From positions 1-64,000 of the forward strand of contig JAGYXB010002078.1 in assembly GCA_022495005.1 (NCBI GenBank): a stretch of DNA of 64,000 nucleotides. The letters are read 5' to 3'. A model generated the notes under the pieces. The model was given only the letters and a program-made list of their open reading frames with translations, made no database searches and was not told the DNA's origin. This document shows positions 10,874 through 22,892 of this stretch, piece by piece. The position numbers and the translations under genes are program-made. This DNA is from Rhyacophila brunnea. Its lineage: Eukaryota > Arthropoda > Insecta > Trichoptera > Rhyacophilidae. Each line of letters opens with the position of its first letter. Positions within the stretch are counted from its first letter, which is position 1.

Positions 10874-11329
10874 TCGTTTGCGTTATCATAACCACTGATT
10901 CTAAAACTTTTACTGACGGAAATAGATTAGGAAAAATAAACGAACGAGGAAATTAAACTATAAATCTTTACATGTTTCACTTCGTGCGCTGATCTGGAAC
11001 TGTCTACAGTGAGGGATGAATGGTATAAATTATAAATAAATAAACAATATCATTCGAAGAACCTCCCCGGAGCTAGGAGAAAGTTTACAAATAAATTGAA
11101 GAATTCTTTTGTCGTAGCAATTGCTGATGGTAGTCAGCCTTGGTATTGGTTCTTGGAGGCTCCGTATGGTGCTCATGTACTCCGCTTAACTAATTAATAC
11201 GGGCGAATACATATTATGAATCAATACGATAAGTTACCGTTAGTCAGTTATTGTGATATAATTTAAAAAAATACCGTAGTCATATTGTGCACTGTTTTTA
11301 AAATGTATTTTTCACGAGGGACGGTTTCA
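10874..11329. other. Non-coding spacer
   Basis: Nothing recognisable is present. Confidence 0.5.
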
Positions 11330-11660
11330 AGCGGTTCCCTCAGCTCTCTTTTTTCAATTTCCAAAACATTTTTGTTTTTATGTTGGATGTCGAGTTGAAG
11401 GAGCAGCGGCCGTTCGACCATGCGCTGGGCAAAAAATGCACATTATGTTTCTTCTTCAATGACGGTACCTTACAGAACCCGGCGTCATCAATCCTCCGCC
11501 TTCACGACTGCTATCCTCCAGTCATCCACCATCAAAAAAATAAATCGCATCTCCAGTGAAATATTGGTCTTTTTACGAGTTTTTTCCTCCATGGGAATCC
11601 ATCGAGAATCTTCTTCGGAAAGAGGGAGTTGATTACCCGTTGCAGGTGTCCCGCCTTATA
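11330..11660. other. G+C-raised island of unknown nature
   Basis: This block is noticeably less A+T rich than its surroundings. It has a 70-codon ATG frame on the + strand (11420-11632) and a stretch on the - strand reading ISLEMRFIFLMVDDWRIAVV followed by KAED. I cannot match either to a family. It may be a decayed retrotransposon or a UTR-like piece. Confidence 0.3.
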
Positions 11661-12478
11661 AATCAAAACATTTTTTTGTATTTATAGATAGTCGCAAATC
11701 AATTGTAGTGATCATACAATAAATTCCATCAAATACCACACATATTTTTCTACCGAATATGTAGATACTGAATTCCAAATGATAAATAAATTTTATACAT
11801 TATTGTTAACTATCACCGAGTAATGTATTAAAGAACATGTTATACATATTCGAGCTTATTTATAGCAGTGTACATATTACTTAGTTCAATATTTTGTTGC
11901 TGTTCTATAAACTATGGAGAACCATTTTTGATACGTACCTACGTCTAATTGAATAGAAATCCTTTCGATTGTATTCCTGCAAACAGAGTGGTTATTGTAA
12001 AAAAAATATCCGCGCATTTGCTCGGCGGAATAAATCACTTGTTTCATTGTCAGATGGACTTTTTTATATCTCACATACCTACCCTTCATTTTGTATCACG
12101 GGGGAGGGTTAATGGTAAAAGGGGGTGATAATTTTTGTTTGTCACACTGCTGTCAGTCGGCGAACGTTTTTTAATGTTGATATAACGCATTGGCTTGGAT
12201 ATTGTGATTAATATATAGGTACTGTTATAATATTGTAGTAAGCGTCGAGTTAAGCTTAACTTTTGTATTTTATAATATTCGTTGAATAAAATGGTAATAA
12301 ACGCTGTTCCTTTTGAAATGTCTATAATCATTTCAAATCAATCTTTATTGTAGGGAGTTGTTTTTAAAATCATGTGCTAAATTTGTGGCAGATCAACACA
12401 AATGGGCCTTGAAAATTATCTTAATTTTATAGAAAGCTCAAGATTTAATCAAATTCATTGAAAATAAGTGTTTTTCAC
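11661..12478. other. Non-coding spacer
   Basis: A+T-rich, no supported feature. Confidence 0.5.
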
Positions 12479-12617
12479 ATCTCACCGGGACGCCACGGCG
12501 ATATCGCCAAACATAATGTATGAAAAATTCCAAATTGGTCACGTCTCCAGGTGGGATACCTGTCATACAATTTCATACATTATGTTAAGCGACGTCGCCG
12601 TAGCTTCCCGGTGAGAT
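12479..12617. mobile_element. Foldback MITE (139 bp)
   Basis: The ends are ATCTCACCGGGACGCCACGG and its near-perfect reverse complement. The inverted arms run about 50 bp, through CATAATGTATGAAA, and surround a roughly 40-bp centre. The whole piece would fold into a hairpin. No target duplication is obvious and no coding sequence is present. It is a small non-autonomous DNA element of unknown superfamily. Confidence 0.7.
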
Positions 12618-13639
12618 ATGGCCCCTAAGCACTACTTTTGGATTGTATTTTTTTTATACTGCATCTATAATGCACAAGGTATCCACGTGCCACCAGTAAT
12701 TTCTCGCATTTATATCATTTTAAATAATAAGTAAAAAAGGAAAGTAAATCACTATCACAAGTATCACAACCAGACTTTTTTATGACAAATATCATTTGAA
12801 ATGTATACATTCTCTCAACCCATCCATACACGGTGAACTAAATTTAATCGTTGGATTCGAACTCACGTTTCATGGATTCCGATGCGAGCGTAATGTCCAC
12901 GCACAATAGGTACATACTAACATTTATTATAACTACATAGCTCCCCTAAAGAATTGACCTAAGTGTAAACTGCACGTGAACTCTGTCTACACAATATATT
13001 GACCGATTAATGATATATTTTTATATCTTTTAAAAGTATGTTCACCCTTCGCAGTTTGCAATTGTTACAATAAGCAAACAATTAAATTTTCATTCAGTAA
13101 CCACTGCTAACATTTTGTTACAAAATAATCTGTCTTTTCCGCTCGCGGTTGCACCCTACATGATTTTTGGATTACCTCTATTAAAGGGCGCAAGTGTAAC
13201 GTTGCTGTTAGAAAAAAAGTATTCCATGTTCTAATTAATTAACCGATTGGGATTATAGCAAAATTGATATTTTATTATCACTAATCTACAAATAATATTA
13301 AGATCGAATATAGTCAATTAAAAAAACGTGCGGTATATTATCATGAAGTTTTGCATGTTGAATGAGTATCGGGTTAGTTGGCCAATTGTCGGTTATTATT
13401 TTCAAGTGGCCCATTCCCCTAGTGTTCATTTATATTAAACGAATCTGCTCCTTGTGTTTAGTACACGAGGGGCCACTTTTGTATTTTTTGTACAAATAGT
13501 TTTTTTTTTTTTTTTACATATTTTACCGACGAGTATCGAACGGTATGTGTTGCTGGTTTCCAAAATTATAAATTAATTTATTTCAGAACGTACATTTCGT
13601 TTACTTCCTGATTACGAGTTAACAATATTTCAAAAGTCT
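12618..13639. other. Non-coding spacer
   Basis: A+T-rich DNA with a poly-T run near 13500. No gene is supported. Confidence 0.5.
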
Positions 13640-13735
13640 TCACCGTCTGTCTGGACCAATCCACTGCTGGATGAATGCTTCTTCGGCTCCATTCTTCTCG
13701 GTCTTGTGCGTTGCCTTCCTATCTACCTCCGCAAA
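13640..13735 (-). mobile_element. Non-LTR retrotransposon 3' tail fragment
   Basis: The reverse complement encodes AQDREEWSR followed by a frameshifted form of the AFIQQW-D motif (ATTCATCCAGCAGTGGATTG). That is the conserved last segment of the LINE ORF also seen at 14229 and 62240. Confidence 0.5.
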
Positions 13736-13839
13736 AATTGTACTACATATTTAATAAATATACCCCTAGAATTACTTTTTTGACATAGTATACCTCTTGG
13801 ACCATTGGGGACATGGAGGAGTAAGCTTATTCTTCAACC

Positions 13840-14035
13840 GCTGGTCATTATAACACGTCGGCTTATAATGTCGTGGGTTCCAGGTTCAAATCCTGGGTAT
13901 GGCAAAATAAACATTTTTTTTCAATTTGTGTTTGGAGTCAGTATATCCATTTCTCGTAAAAACAAAAATCTGTTAGCACAAACCAACACCCTATGGAGGC
14001 CTACATGATATTATCAGGATTGGACATGGTCAATG
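13840..14035 (+). mobile_element. tRNA-derived SINE
   Basis: A B box GGTTCAAATCC lies within CCAGG/CCTGG stems near 13882, followed by GGCAAAATAAAC, TTTGTGTTTGGAGTCAGTAT, CATTTCTCGTAAAAAC, AAAATCTGTTAGCACAAACC, the tail hairpin remnant CCCTATGGAGGCC and GGATTGGACATGGTC. It shares all these blocks with the copy at 56641-56875. The A box is weak. Confidence 0.65.
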
Positions 14036-14228
14036 ATGACAGTAATATAACCACATAACAGATTGTTCCCTGAATGAAACTATATTCCCAATAGTTTAGT
14101 AGGCAATACTCTGAAACTTAAATTCAATAAATAAAGTCATAATGGGGTTTTTATATTGATCATGGTACGATATTATAGTTATGGCGGGTGCTACGAAATT
14201 TTGGCTGGTAATATGGTGGTAGTACCAT

Positions 14229-14557
14229 CGATTCACTGCTGGATGAAAGCTTCCCCTAGCCCCCTCCACTCTTCCCGGTCCTATTCGCTGTCACGTACAT
14301 CCACCGAACTATATGAGCTCGTCTATCCAGTGGATTTTAGGGTGTCCCTGTGGTTGTTTAGTGCCCCTTGGGTAGCGCTGTATGACAGAATTTGTCCAGC
14401 GGTTGTCGCGACGTGTCCATCCAGCACATTGCCATTTAATCTGATAACCGACCTCTATCACATCGTGTACTCTTAACTGTCTCTTGCTCCCTTTCCACGC
14501 AAGAGTCCATGTTTCACATGCATTCGTGAGCGCTGGATGCACACATTTGTTTAACAC
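14229..14557 (-). mobile_element. Non-LTR retrotransposon 3' end
   Basis: The - strand frame reads ACETWTL, then a basic LRVHDVIEVGYQIKWQCAGW-like segment, RRDNRW, and GHPKIHWIDELI before a stop. This order (A/C-E-T-W-T-L; KWQWAGH-like; R-x-D-x-R-W; G-R-P-x-x-R-W-x-D-E-L) is that of the region downstream of reverse transcriptase in insect LINEs. About 82 codons are open; beyond them the frame is broken but still shows the tail FIQQ-x-ID. Most of the element is absent (5' truncation), so it is inactive. Clade assignment would need the reverse-transcriptase domain, which is not present. Confidence 0.7.
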
Positions 14558-16512
14558 ATAAGTGGTGGTGGTAGTACATTTGAGATATAATAATTAAAAT
14601 AGGCAGTTACATATTTATGGTCGTTATATAAGATTTTATTTTTAGTTGGTTGTCACAGGATGTGCCATTGTTCGATAGTTTTTCGCGGTGATTTCACATT
14701 AATCTATGTGCGAACTATATGGATCCATTTTTAGAGTTAACGTAAATTATTATATTGAAAACATATTTACTTTTAATCTGTTAACTACGGAGCCGTGAAA
14801 CAAATAATTTGTAACCACGGAGTATGGATGAGTTGAGATGACATATTTTATTATGAAGCCAGGATCGTAGGAACAATCCACTTCACGATGATAATAAAAT
14901 TATTTTGATCATACAAACTACGCGCTTGAGTGAATGCTGTTAAATTGTAACGATTATGCATGGATGGGGCATCTAGCAGTTCCATGGCTCTCAACCGTTT
15001 AGTTTACTTAACCCCTTTGCTAACCAATGACTTACATTCCATTAACGTATCATTATTTTGATTTTACGGATCGAATATCGGTCGGATCTATTCCTTAGTA
15101 TTTATTCTTCCCTGGTTAATGTTTAATTTACATACTATAAGATTGTGATAAAAAAATCTACGATGATATTCACACGTTTAAAATATTTTCTATGTTTTCC
15201 TTACGTTACACTATTAATAAGTAGGCTACTTGATAGAATTCCATTTTACAGTAGTCGAATAGCAATAATAGTTAATTCTAAAATATTTTTAGCCGACACA
15301 ATATTCTTGACAGTCGATATTATATCTTTCAGCCAGCAAATACTTATTTGTAAAATTTTCATATTATGATTATTTAATATATTACACCATTGGCTTGTTT
15401 CAATCCTCCTAACTTCTCTCCCCATTCTTCGCTGCCACATAAAGTTTATTTTCTGGGTTGTCATTGGGCGCTGTTTACAAAAGTCGCAAAGATTTATCGT
15501 TATTTCGAAGGTGTTAAAGGGTCTTTAAAATCATTTGTGTTGTTACTTGGTTAGTTTACTCTGACCCAATGTTTTTGTGCAATATTTACATTATGATTAT
15601 AAGCTACTACGAAAATAATATAATATATCTATGACTACACTGCTAAAGCCGTGATAAGAAAATATCGACAGCAGTCTTTCGATCAAAAAGATTATCTCGT
15701 TTTACTATGTTTCAATAGTAAACCACGTATTAACGATTTGACACAATGATTTTTCTTGTGGTTGTGGGAATATGATTTTCTTATTAATCTGAAATATAAT
15801 TTAAAATTATTATCGCTAACGTAACCCAGATTAGGAACCCGCCGCGAAATAGTATGGAGTAGTGAGTGGGGTGTGTCAATTGGGCCCGTCCCCACTTATT
15901 ACAATTTATTCACAATTCGGTAGAGTGATTTACATACGAGACACTTAGGCCGACCGCGAAGCTATGATATCTATACCTACTCAGGGATATGGACGCGACG
16001 TGATGTTTCCAATCTGTTGCATTAATTTTTTCAACCCATTTTACTATTAATTGGCACATGGGTATAGTTCACGTGCAGTGCTCGTGTTGTACCTACATAC
16101 GTATTTATTAGTAATAATTTCAAAAGCTTTAGTTCATATGGTTAATGGTAATTTTCTAGTTGTACCTTTGTCATGTTATATAGACTCCTTCACACGAGCA
16201 CCTCAGCCTTATTAACTAATTAAAATTAAAATGTGTTTTTAAATGGGTTGTTTTATATCAGCTATTAACTAAGATACATTAATACAATTTTCAGTACAAT
16301 GCAATGTTAAATACTTAATTTATTAAATTTGCGATCTTGCTAAAATTAGATATCATTTTAAGGTAATGTAACATAATCGGCATTTATTATAAACTGGGTT
16401 AGCATTAGGTAGAATTTCATGTACAAACATGATAATACAAGTAACTTGAATTAAATTGTACGAAATATCTATCTATTAATATAATCGATGTGTAGATAGT
16501 TTTATCTGCAGT
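14558..16512. other. Non-coding spacer
   Basis: Long A+T-rich stretch. Small overlapping frames around 15145-15464 and 15692-15895 show no domain features. I see no gene. Confidence 0.5.
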
Positions 16513-16605
16513 AGTTTTATAGTGTTATTTTAATTTATTGAATACTGCGACAATAAATTGAGTTAGTTCAATTAAATAAATAAATAAAAAAAACACTATA
16601 AAATA
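16513..16605. repeat. Short inverted repeat (about 93 bp)
   Basis: TTTTATAGTGTTATTTT on the left is matched by AAAAACACTATAAAA on the right, around an A+T-rich centre. It may be a MITE remnant or a simple hairpin. Confidence 0.4.
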
Positions 16606-17979
16606 CCTGGCCTTACGAATTTTAAAGCTCCGCCTAATAAAAAAAATATGTAGGTACGTAAAGATTATTTGCGGTTTTGTTACCAAAACTTGGACTTTAG
16701 TCGTGTAAATTTATAAATGCTTTTAAATTACCTACTTTAAATAAAACTATGTTCCGTATATTATACTAACAATTTACTGTCGATGACTCAATCATTGTCA
16801 ATGTCATTTTAATTGATTATCAGCTGGTTTATTGCATTTTTATAAGGCATTGTTGGGATTGCCGTTAAGTTATTTAAATTTCAATCGACTTATGTTTGTT
16901 GGATATTTGGGTACTTTTTTACCATATACAACTTCTTACGGATGAAGAACTCTTCAGACTATTTATAGGAAGCCATTTTTACGATGCATTACATCTGTCA
17001 ACGAAACCACAGCACCCACTGTTAATAAATAAGGGTTAAAGTGTGGGAAAGGATTGCTCCTCGTATTATAATATAACACCGTAATTTATTATCTCCCCAA
17101 AATATATTGGGGCTAGAACAAGTGCAAGCTATTTAAAAAAAATGCATCATGCATGCACTTGTGATCTGCAACTTTGTGGAGTGTCGATGGCGATCCAATG
17201 GCTTTTGTCGAGAGTTTATGCATATTTCTTGTTTGATTTAAATTAGTTGAGTCATTGTCTGGAAATGTTATAAATTGTACCTATATACGTAATTGAACTC
17301 AATGAAAATATATTTAAAAAAATCATTCAATAATAATCGACTGATTGATAGTATAGTATAAGACATAACATATAACACAAGTCAAATCTTCTGTCATTGT
17401 AAACAACATACCCCAAGATTAGATTAATAAGCAATTCACCCGAGTCCCAAATCTTATTGAATATGTTGTCAATTGTAAGTACTTACCTAATAATAATATA
17501 ATCATGTTGGTACAGTCAAATTTATTGAGTATTAAATTTATTTGTTAATTGTAGATTTAAAACTATTCAATACTTCCTCAATATGGATATATCGTTATTT
17601 ACGACCCCCAGCTACGACCTTTTGGCATCTTCAGATTTAAAAAAAATATATGATATATTATAGGTACGTAAATCAATGTTTCTTCTTATCCTAATATGTT
17701 GCATGTGTGCGGAAAGAAATCTGGATGCGCGCACACTGTACAAAGTTCATGTAATATAACAAAATATAATATAGTACATACTGCATAAAAATACCGTGTA
17801 TTTAAAATTTTATTCTTAAATTCACAAACTATATTATCAGGGTTTTTAACTCGATTGGGCTATGATTTGTGGCAATCAATTTCTTGTGTGCGCCACCTTA
17901 AAGACACGTGTGGGTACTGAGGCGTAGAGTTAAAACCGAATATAGGTTGTAAAAGCGTGTCAATTGTATCAGAAAATAT
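16606..17979. other. Non-coding spacer
   Basis: A+T-rich, no supported feature. Confidence 0.5.
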
Positions 17980-18290
17980 TATTGTGTGCAGACTTAGAGC
18001 CTGAAATGCAGAAATGCGATTTGAAATTTAATATATAACTATTTCGGCGTATTATAGATATCGCAAGATGTGGCCAAGTATTAATTTTTTTTGACTTATT
18101 AGTTCTTTGGCCTTTTCCATCCTCGTTATCACACTTCGACGTTTGCAACTTAATCCTTCCGGCTGGTAGGTGTGGAGGATGCATATAATATTATGTATTC
18201 TACTCCCACATTTTGAAAGCTTCCTGAGCGTTGTTTCCAAGTCTCCATTCCGTAATTCTCGTTCTGTTTTCTAGGTTGAGACTTTAGCTT
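17980..18290 (-). mobile_element. Degenerate LINE reverse-transcriptase C-terminal fragment
   Basis: On the - strand one frame reads RRSVITRMEKAKELI-SQKKLILGHILRY. This resembles the N-E-E-V-L-x-R-M-x-K-x-x-E-L-I...K-L-x-Y-L-G-H-I-M-R block found after reverse transcriptase in insect LINEs. A METTLRKL segment precedes it, in the position where that family has an RRML-like motif. Stops and frame changes show it is a relic. Confidence 0.4.
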
Positions 18291-19363
18291 TAGACCATTG
18301 TTTTATTTTTATAGTGTTGTCCTCCGTCCCATGACCTTTGACTTGACACTTCTCTTCAGTGGTATGATCCCAGTTATCATGTCATTTATAATTAATAACA
18401 ATACTCCTTTTAATTATTACCGCCAGATAACTATTTTCTTAGTGTACCTATAAATAAAAGGTATTACAGAATATTATCAAAATTGATATAGTTTTGATTT
18501 AGGTAGATAATAATTATGTTTGCTTTTACTGACATGACACATACTTATGTGTCACTAATAGCTAGAAGTAGAAAGCTTTATGCACCATCATGTTCATAAT
18601 TAACTGTATTAACTTGTCAAAAGAAGTTCATAAGCATTAGTTACTCGTCAAAGTGAATGTGCTATCTACGGACCCGTAATTATTTTTTTACTCCTCACAT
18701 TATTACCCCGTCCACCAAATGCATTAAAATAATTATTTTAATGCGCACACATTTCCATTACTGAGAAGAACAACGCGTAGCTAGATGGAAGTATTTTCTT
18801 GGTGCCTTTTTTCTGTTCGGAGATTTCCGGATTAACTCGAGATTAATCGGTTCAAAAGATGCTGTTGTGTGTATCCGTTTATCCATTTTTGTAAAAAAAA
18901 AAAAACGAAGACCAAAAGGGCGCAAGGGACATTGCGGAGAAAATTAGCTACTTATTATTAGCTACATATTATGATGTTAAATTGTTTAAAAAAGTCCAGT
19001 CGTTAAGAGTCATCCCATGGCGAAATTACAATATTTTTGAAGTGAAGCAAATATTATTTTAAATTAAATTTTGCTCTATTTCACACAATTAATATAAAAT
19101 AGTCAGCGCTAAATGACTTTTCTATTATTTAATTATATTCTTATGCGTAGGTATATACACTCTGACTCAATTAACAGATACACATGCGTCATATTTAGTA
19201 CATTTGTTAAGTAACCTCAGTTGGACCGGTCGGCCATTGCGGCTTGGTATCTGCAAGGGAAAATATATCAGTTTTCAAAAAGTTTGCGGAATTTTACGGC
19301 GAGCTAGAAAGTCTTTTCTCATCGAGAATTGACGGTAATTTACTATATCAAAGCAGGAATCAC
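18291..19363. other. Non-coding spacer
   Basis: Contains a small perfect palindrome around 18722-18742 (ATTAAAATAATTATTTTAAT) and nothing else I can support. Confidence 0.5.
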
Positions 19364-19512
19364 TCACACTCTGGTGCAGGAAAACCGAGGTCTTAGGAAG
19401 TTACTTCTGGGACATTCCCAGCACAAATTTCAAGGGAGCCTAAAGTCCGTTACGCCACGGCATACGCTTGTATAACGGGTGTGGAAACGTGGCGGCTGGT
19501 GGAGGGAGAAGC
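19364..19512 (-). repeat. Dispersed repeat, copy 2 (partner at 8290-8450)
   Basis: This is the inverted-orientation partner of the 8290 repeat, sharing the ordered blocks listed there. It is flanked by ordinary A+T-rich DNA, with a poly-A run at 19513 on the + strand. Confidence 0.65.
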
Positions 19513-20337
19513 AAAAAAAAAATACCTTTCTTAAACCTTCAGTTTCATAGTAATGTTATAATATGACGTGTTTAGTGCAGCAGTTCAAGCAGTTGCGTAT
19601 TTTCTCGTGAATTAGTTTTACTAGCATTTGAAATATTTACTGTATTTACCAAAAACATACGACTCTATATTTTCTGATGTAATTGCATATAAAAAAAATC
19701 ATTTGTAACATGTATTATTTTAAAGCGTTTGAAATTTCCATTAATTGAGTGGTAATTTGTGAGAGTCTTACAATGTATTTATCTCAAGTGTTAATTAATT
19801 TAACAAACGGTTACATTCCGCATATATTTTGATGTAAATGAAAAGCTTACATTCGTATTGACATAGCGCGATGTAAGTAGTATAAGTACGGCATGAAGAT
19901 AAATACCTGTAATCATTAAAAGAATCAATATCTACTAGAACAAATTACTAAAAACACTTAAAATAGGCCAAGTAGGAATATAATGTGATAATTTGGTGCG
20001 CATACATATTGTATTATATGTATGTAACCATATCAGTGGTTTATCATTTTACGCATTAAAGCTATCATTTGGCCAGCTTGAAACTGCATAGGTGAAATAT
20101 CAACATGGATCCGAATTCGAATAATGACATTTTAAGTTTGGTATGTTGATCGCTATTTCGACGTATTTGTCATCAGAATCCGTAGTTACTAATTACTCTA
20201 ATGGTTTCTACCGGATATATGCCACTTCAATCAATATACATTGGCATACATATATTCAGAAGTATCTAACATGTTTACACTAAGTCGGGTCTCACATACA
20301 AACTCGTCTCTACTGCAACACGTTGATTTCGTCGATT
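19513..20337. other. Non-coding spacer
   Basis: Nothing recognisable. Confidence 0.5.
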
Positions 20338-20440
20338 TGATTTTGTTGATATTCACAAAACACGTAACTTATTGCACCCAGTTTTGATTTATGTCTAAAA
20401 TATCCTCGCCGAGACAATGTGTGACCGATAATGTTCAATG
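20338..20440 (+). repeat. Dispersed repeat (partner split at 54778-55030)
   Basis: GATTTTGTTGATATTCACAA, AACACGTAACTTATT and AGTTTTGATTTATG are followed by a GAGACAATGTGTGACC-like run. The same blocks occur near 54780 and, after about 150 bp of unrelated sequence, near 54976. Confidence 0.5.
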
Positions 20441-20682
20441 ATAAAATCATGAGCACTCAAAATACAACAATCTTTTCTGCGACTGTCCACACCTCCATAG
20501 ATATTATGGTTATTTGAGGCCTATTTGATTCCTGTCGACATGATATTCAGGGTATTGTTATTACAAAACTTATGGATAAAAAAAAATGTATATGTACCTA
20601 CCTGTTACCGAAATCATCACATTTGTATACGTTACAGCAGTGACGCCCCTAGACAAAATGCCGTCCCATTTTTTTTATACAG

Positions 20683-20742
20683 TGTTTTATCAACCGTGCA
20701 CGTCTCGTTTCTGGACACCAAAAACGTCGAAGGGCAACAGAA
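20683..20742 (+). CDS. Candidate 60-nt internal exon
   Basis: A pyrimidine-rich acceptor ending TTTTATACAG and a donor GTAAAC bound exactly 60 nt. In phase 2-2 it reads VLSTVHVSFLDTKNVEGQQ with several C/G-ending codons (GTG CAC GTC TCG). The preceding EGF exon also ends in phase 2, so the two are phase-compatible, but this exon lacks the cysteines needed to complete the EGF module, so it cannot be its direct neighbour. A second frame (FYQPCTSRFWTPKTSKGN) is also open through and past the donor. The protein is not recognised. Confidence 0.27.
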
Positions 20743-21797
20743 GTAAACTAAACATCGCGAACCCGACAAAAAAAATACAGTCCTGTTGAACCTTCTATGT
20801 TAATTTATTACATTTTGTTTCCAACCAGTGAGCTGATTTTTTTAATGGAGAGATATTTTCGTTATTACTAAGTTTAGGTAGCTATTTCTATATATACCAA
20901 ATGATTATCCTCGATTTGCCGCCCTTTGAGTAACTGCCGCCCCCAAGCGACGCTCAATCTGCGTACCCCCACGGGACGTAACTGCGTTACAGGGATCGTT
21001 GATTGCAGTTTTTTTAAATGCCCGCGTTTTGTTCCGTGGGATTAGACATAATTGATTACGATATCACCATGCATTTATAATTTATACACGTTTAAAAATC
21101 CGTACAGAAGAATAAATCGATTCGTGAAGTAAATTCGACCGTATCGTTCTTGTATAGTAAAGACGTTTTTTGTTGTCATTATTCATGTGTCGATGTTTGC
21201 TGTAGGCATTGAACCGAGCCTAACCGGATCGCTGGACTGTTGTCACTCAGCCAACAAGCAACTACCGTTGTGACTTCTTTATTTGATCACTACTCCTCCC
21301 TCGCCTCCGAGATACCACGCCGTGTTTGACTTGACAATTATCGACAAATTTTTACAGCAGACGCTGCAGGGGAAAACTCATTTCGTTACCAAAGATTTTT
21401 TTACGTATTACACTTACAACTTCTACAGAGTTATAATTTTATCACGTGCCACCGTCTGTTACTTGTGTTGTGGTGAATTCGTTACTCGTGAATGATAATA
21501 TTAACTGTCTCCAAATATATTCACATCTTCACAGACTTCCATACAGAGAACTCACGTGGCTTCGTGTTTAGTAATTTATACGAAGGCAGTTACTTCTCAA
21601 ATCTATATAAACTCAAAGATAATAATTACAAGATAAAAAGAACTTTTTATATACAATGTTTTTAAATTTTCTGTTCAATCATATAAACTTGACTTGACTA
21701 GCTTAAACGAACAAAAAAAAAATTGTACTTGATGGAAATAATACTATCATAGTGATATTGATTTCCATAGTAACGCACGTATATATTAATAATTTAG
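20743..21797. other. Spacer with a G+C-rich patch
   Basis: Around 20930-21010 a G+C-rich patch (GCCGCCCCCAAGCGACG) interrupts the A+T-rich background. It may be a mobile-element end, but I see no paired terminus. No gene is supported. Confidence 0.4.
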
Positions 21798-21824
21798 TTG
21801 CTAGGCCCCAGACCCCTAGCAACC
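21798..21824. repeat. Inverted repeat GTTGCTAGG...CCTAGCAAC
   Basis: Nine-base arms are separated by about nine bases. Each arm resembles half of an X-box (RFX) site, but the spacer is longer than the 1-3 bases such sites normally have, so a simple hairpin is equally likely. Confidence 0.35.
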
Positions 21825-22324
21825 AATAATGGTGTTTAAATAAATTTTCATACAAAACAGAATTAACTGAAAATGAATTCAATTCTACTTAAAGATGGCT
21901 AAAAGTATTAAAAGAGTGCATTGGCATCGTTTTCTGATATATTCTATAAGTTTAAAATGTCTAGCTAGTCGGGAAGTTAGTCAAAAATCGATTGCAAGAT
22001 TTGTACTGGATAAACAACCACCGGACAAACAAGAATACGAGCTATGAAAAACGGGGTAAAAATGTAGCAAATCTATGATTAAGTGACAGGTAGGAATGCA
22101 GGTACTTTTGTACGAAAGAAACTATGGGTTTTTGCTACTTTCTTGTATACTTTGTTTTTATAATAATTTAGTGTACATAATAATATGATACTCTCATCGT
22201 GTATAGTGGTAGATGTCTGTAATAGAAAAATAATGGTTAATACATTGTAATAATATGACATTTTTTGTGAGTCTCAACTATAAACGTTCCCCGAACACGA
22301 TACGTTGGTAAACTTTTCTCACAG
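21825..22324. other. Non-coding spacer
   Basis: Nothing recognisable apart from the acceptor CTTTTCTCACAG at its right end. Confidence 0.5.
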
Positions 22325-22380
22325 GGAACAAGCGCAAAGTACCCATAAGCAGTTACTTGACAGAGTGGACCATCGCTGAT
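22325..22380 (+). CDS. Candidate 56-nt internal exon (NKRKVPISSYL...)
   Basis: Acceptor CTTTTCTCACAG and donor GTAAGTG bound a 56-nt segment. Only one of its three frames is open, entered after two bases, and it gives NKRKVPISSYLTEWTIAD. It leaves in phase 0. Both splice sites are close to consensus, which makes it one of the better candidates after the EGF exon. It cannot follow the EGF exon directly (phase 2 to phase 1), so at least one intermediate exon would be needed. No family is recognised. The - strand of the same region is also open (SDGPLCQVTAYGYFALVPC), but lacks a donor. Confidence 0.33.
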
Positions 22381-22781
22381 GTAAGTGTGCGTGCTGTATA
22401 AATGATAACATTTATGAAACATGAGGTATGACTGTCGCGCTATTGGTTTAATTCAGTTTTTAAAAACACCCCTTAATATACCTACACTAATTTTGAAATA
22501 TATGGAAACGTTAGTCGCCAATATCTTCGATCGTTTATCTAGCCGGTCGGTGTAAACGTGTTGAGGGTTGTGACACACCTAGTAAACAGGATCATGCATT
22601 ATGAAAACTGTCAAACAATGCTGTGTGTAGCTTAAATTTATTGGAAAAGTATACATCTTCAAATTTTCCTAGACTATTAGTGTCTTCGCCCACTAGGACA
22701 GGTAGTCAGTGCAACTTGTAATGTATACTGAACACAGCACATCCCTCGACATGGTTGATGCCACAGAACAGATTGAGTTAC
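22381..22781. other. Non-coding spacer
   Basis: No feature seen, apart from - strand coding-like sequence continuing past the donor of the next candidate exon to a stop at 22693. Confidence 0.4.
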
Positions 22782-22892
22782 CTGATTGACGCGCAGCTGT
22801 CTGTGTTGACTTGGAGCTATGTGTGGGGTTAATTTTTTCAGAGCCAAGCCACTGCGACGTGTCCCAGGTCAAAGTTGTCGTGTGTATGCTGA
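22782..22892 (-). CDS. Candidate 111-nt internal exon, Ser/Thr-rich
   Basis: On the - strand, acceptor TCTCTGCAG and donor CAG|GTAACT bound 111 nt with a single open frame in phase 1-1. It reads SIHTTTLTWDTSQWLG, SEKINPTHSSKS, TQTAARQS. The composition suits an extracellular or disordered linker. The length and phase equal those of the candidate exon at 29312-29422, and the exit phase of that exon fits the entry of this one. An ATG-initiated frame 22693-22908 runs through it, so an intronless small ORF is an alternative. The + strand also has a good acceptor (TAATTTTTTCAG at 22841). The protein is unrecognised. Confidence 0.3.

Noticed and set aside
21193..21262. Possible terminal exon after TTTGCTGTAG (IEPSLTGSLDCCHSAN...)
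   Set aside because: Only 22 codons, a weak acceptor and no other support; too easily chance.
21798..21824. RFX X-box
   Set aside because: Spacer between half-sites is too long for a canonical X-box; a hairpin explains it.
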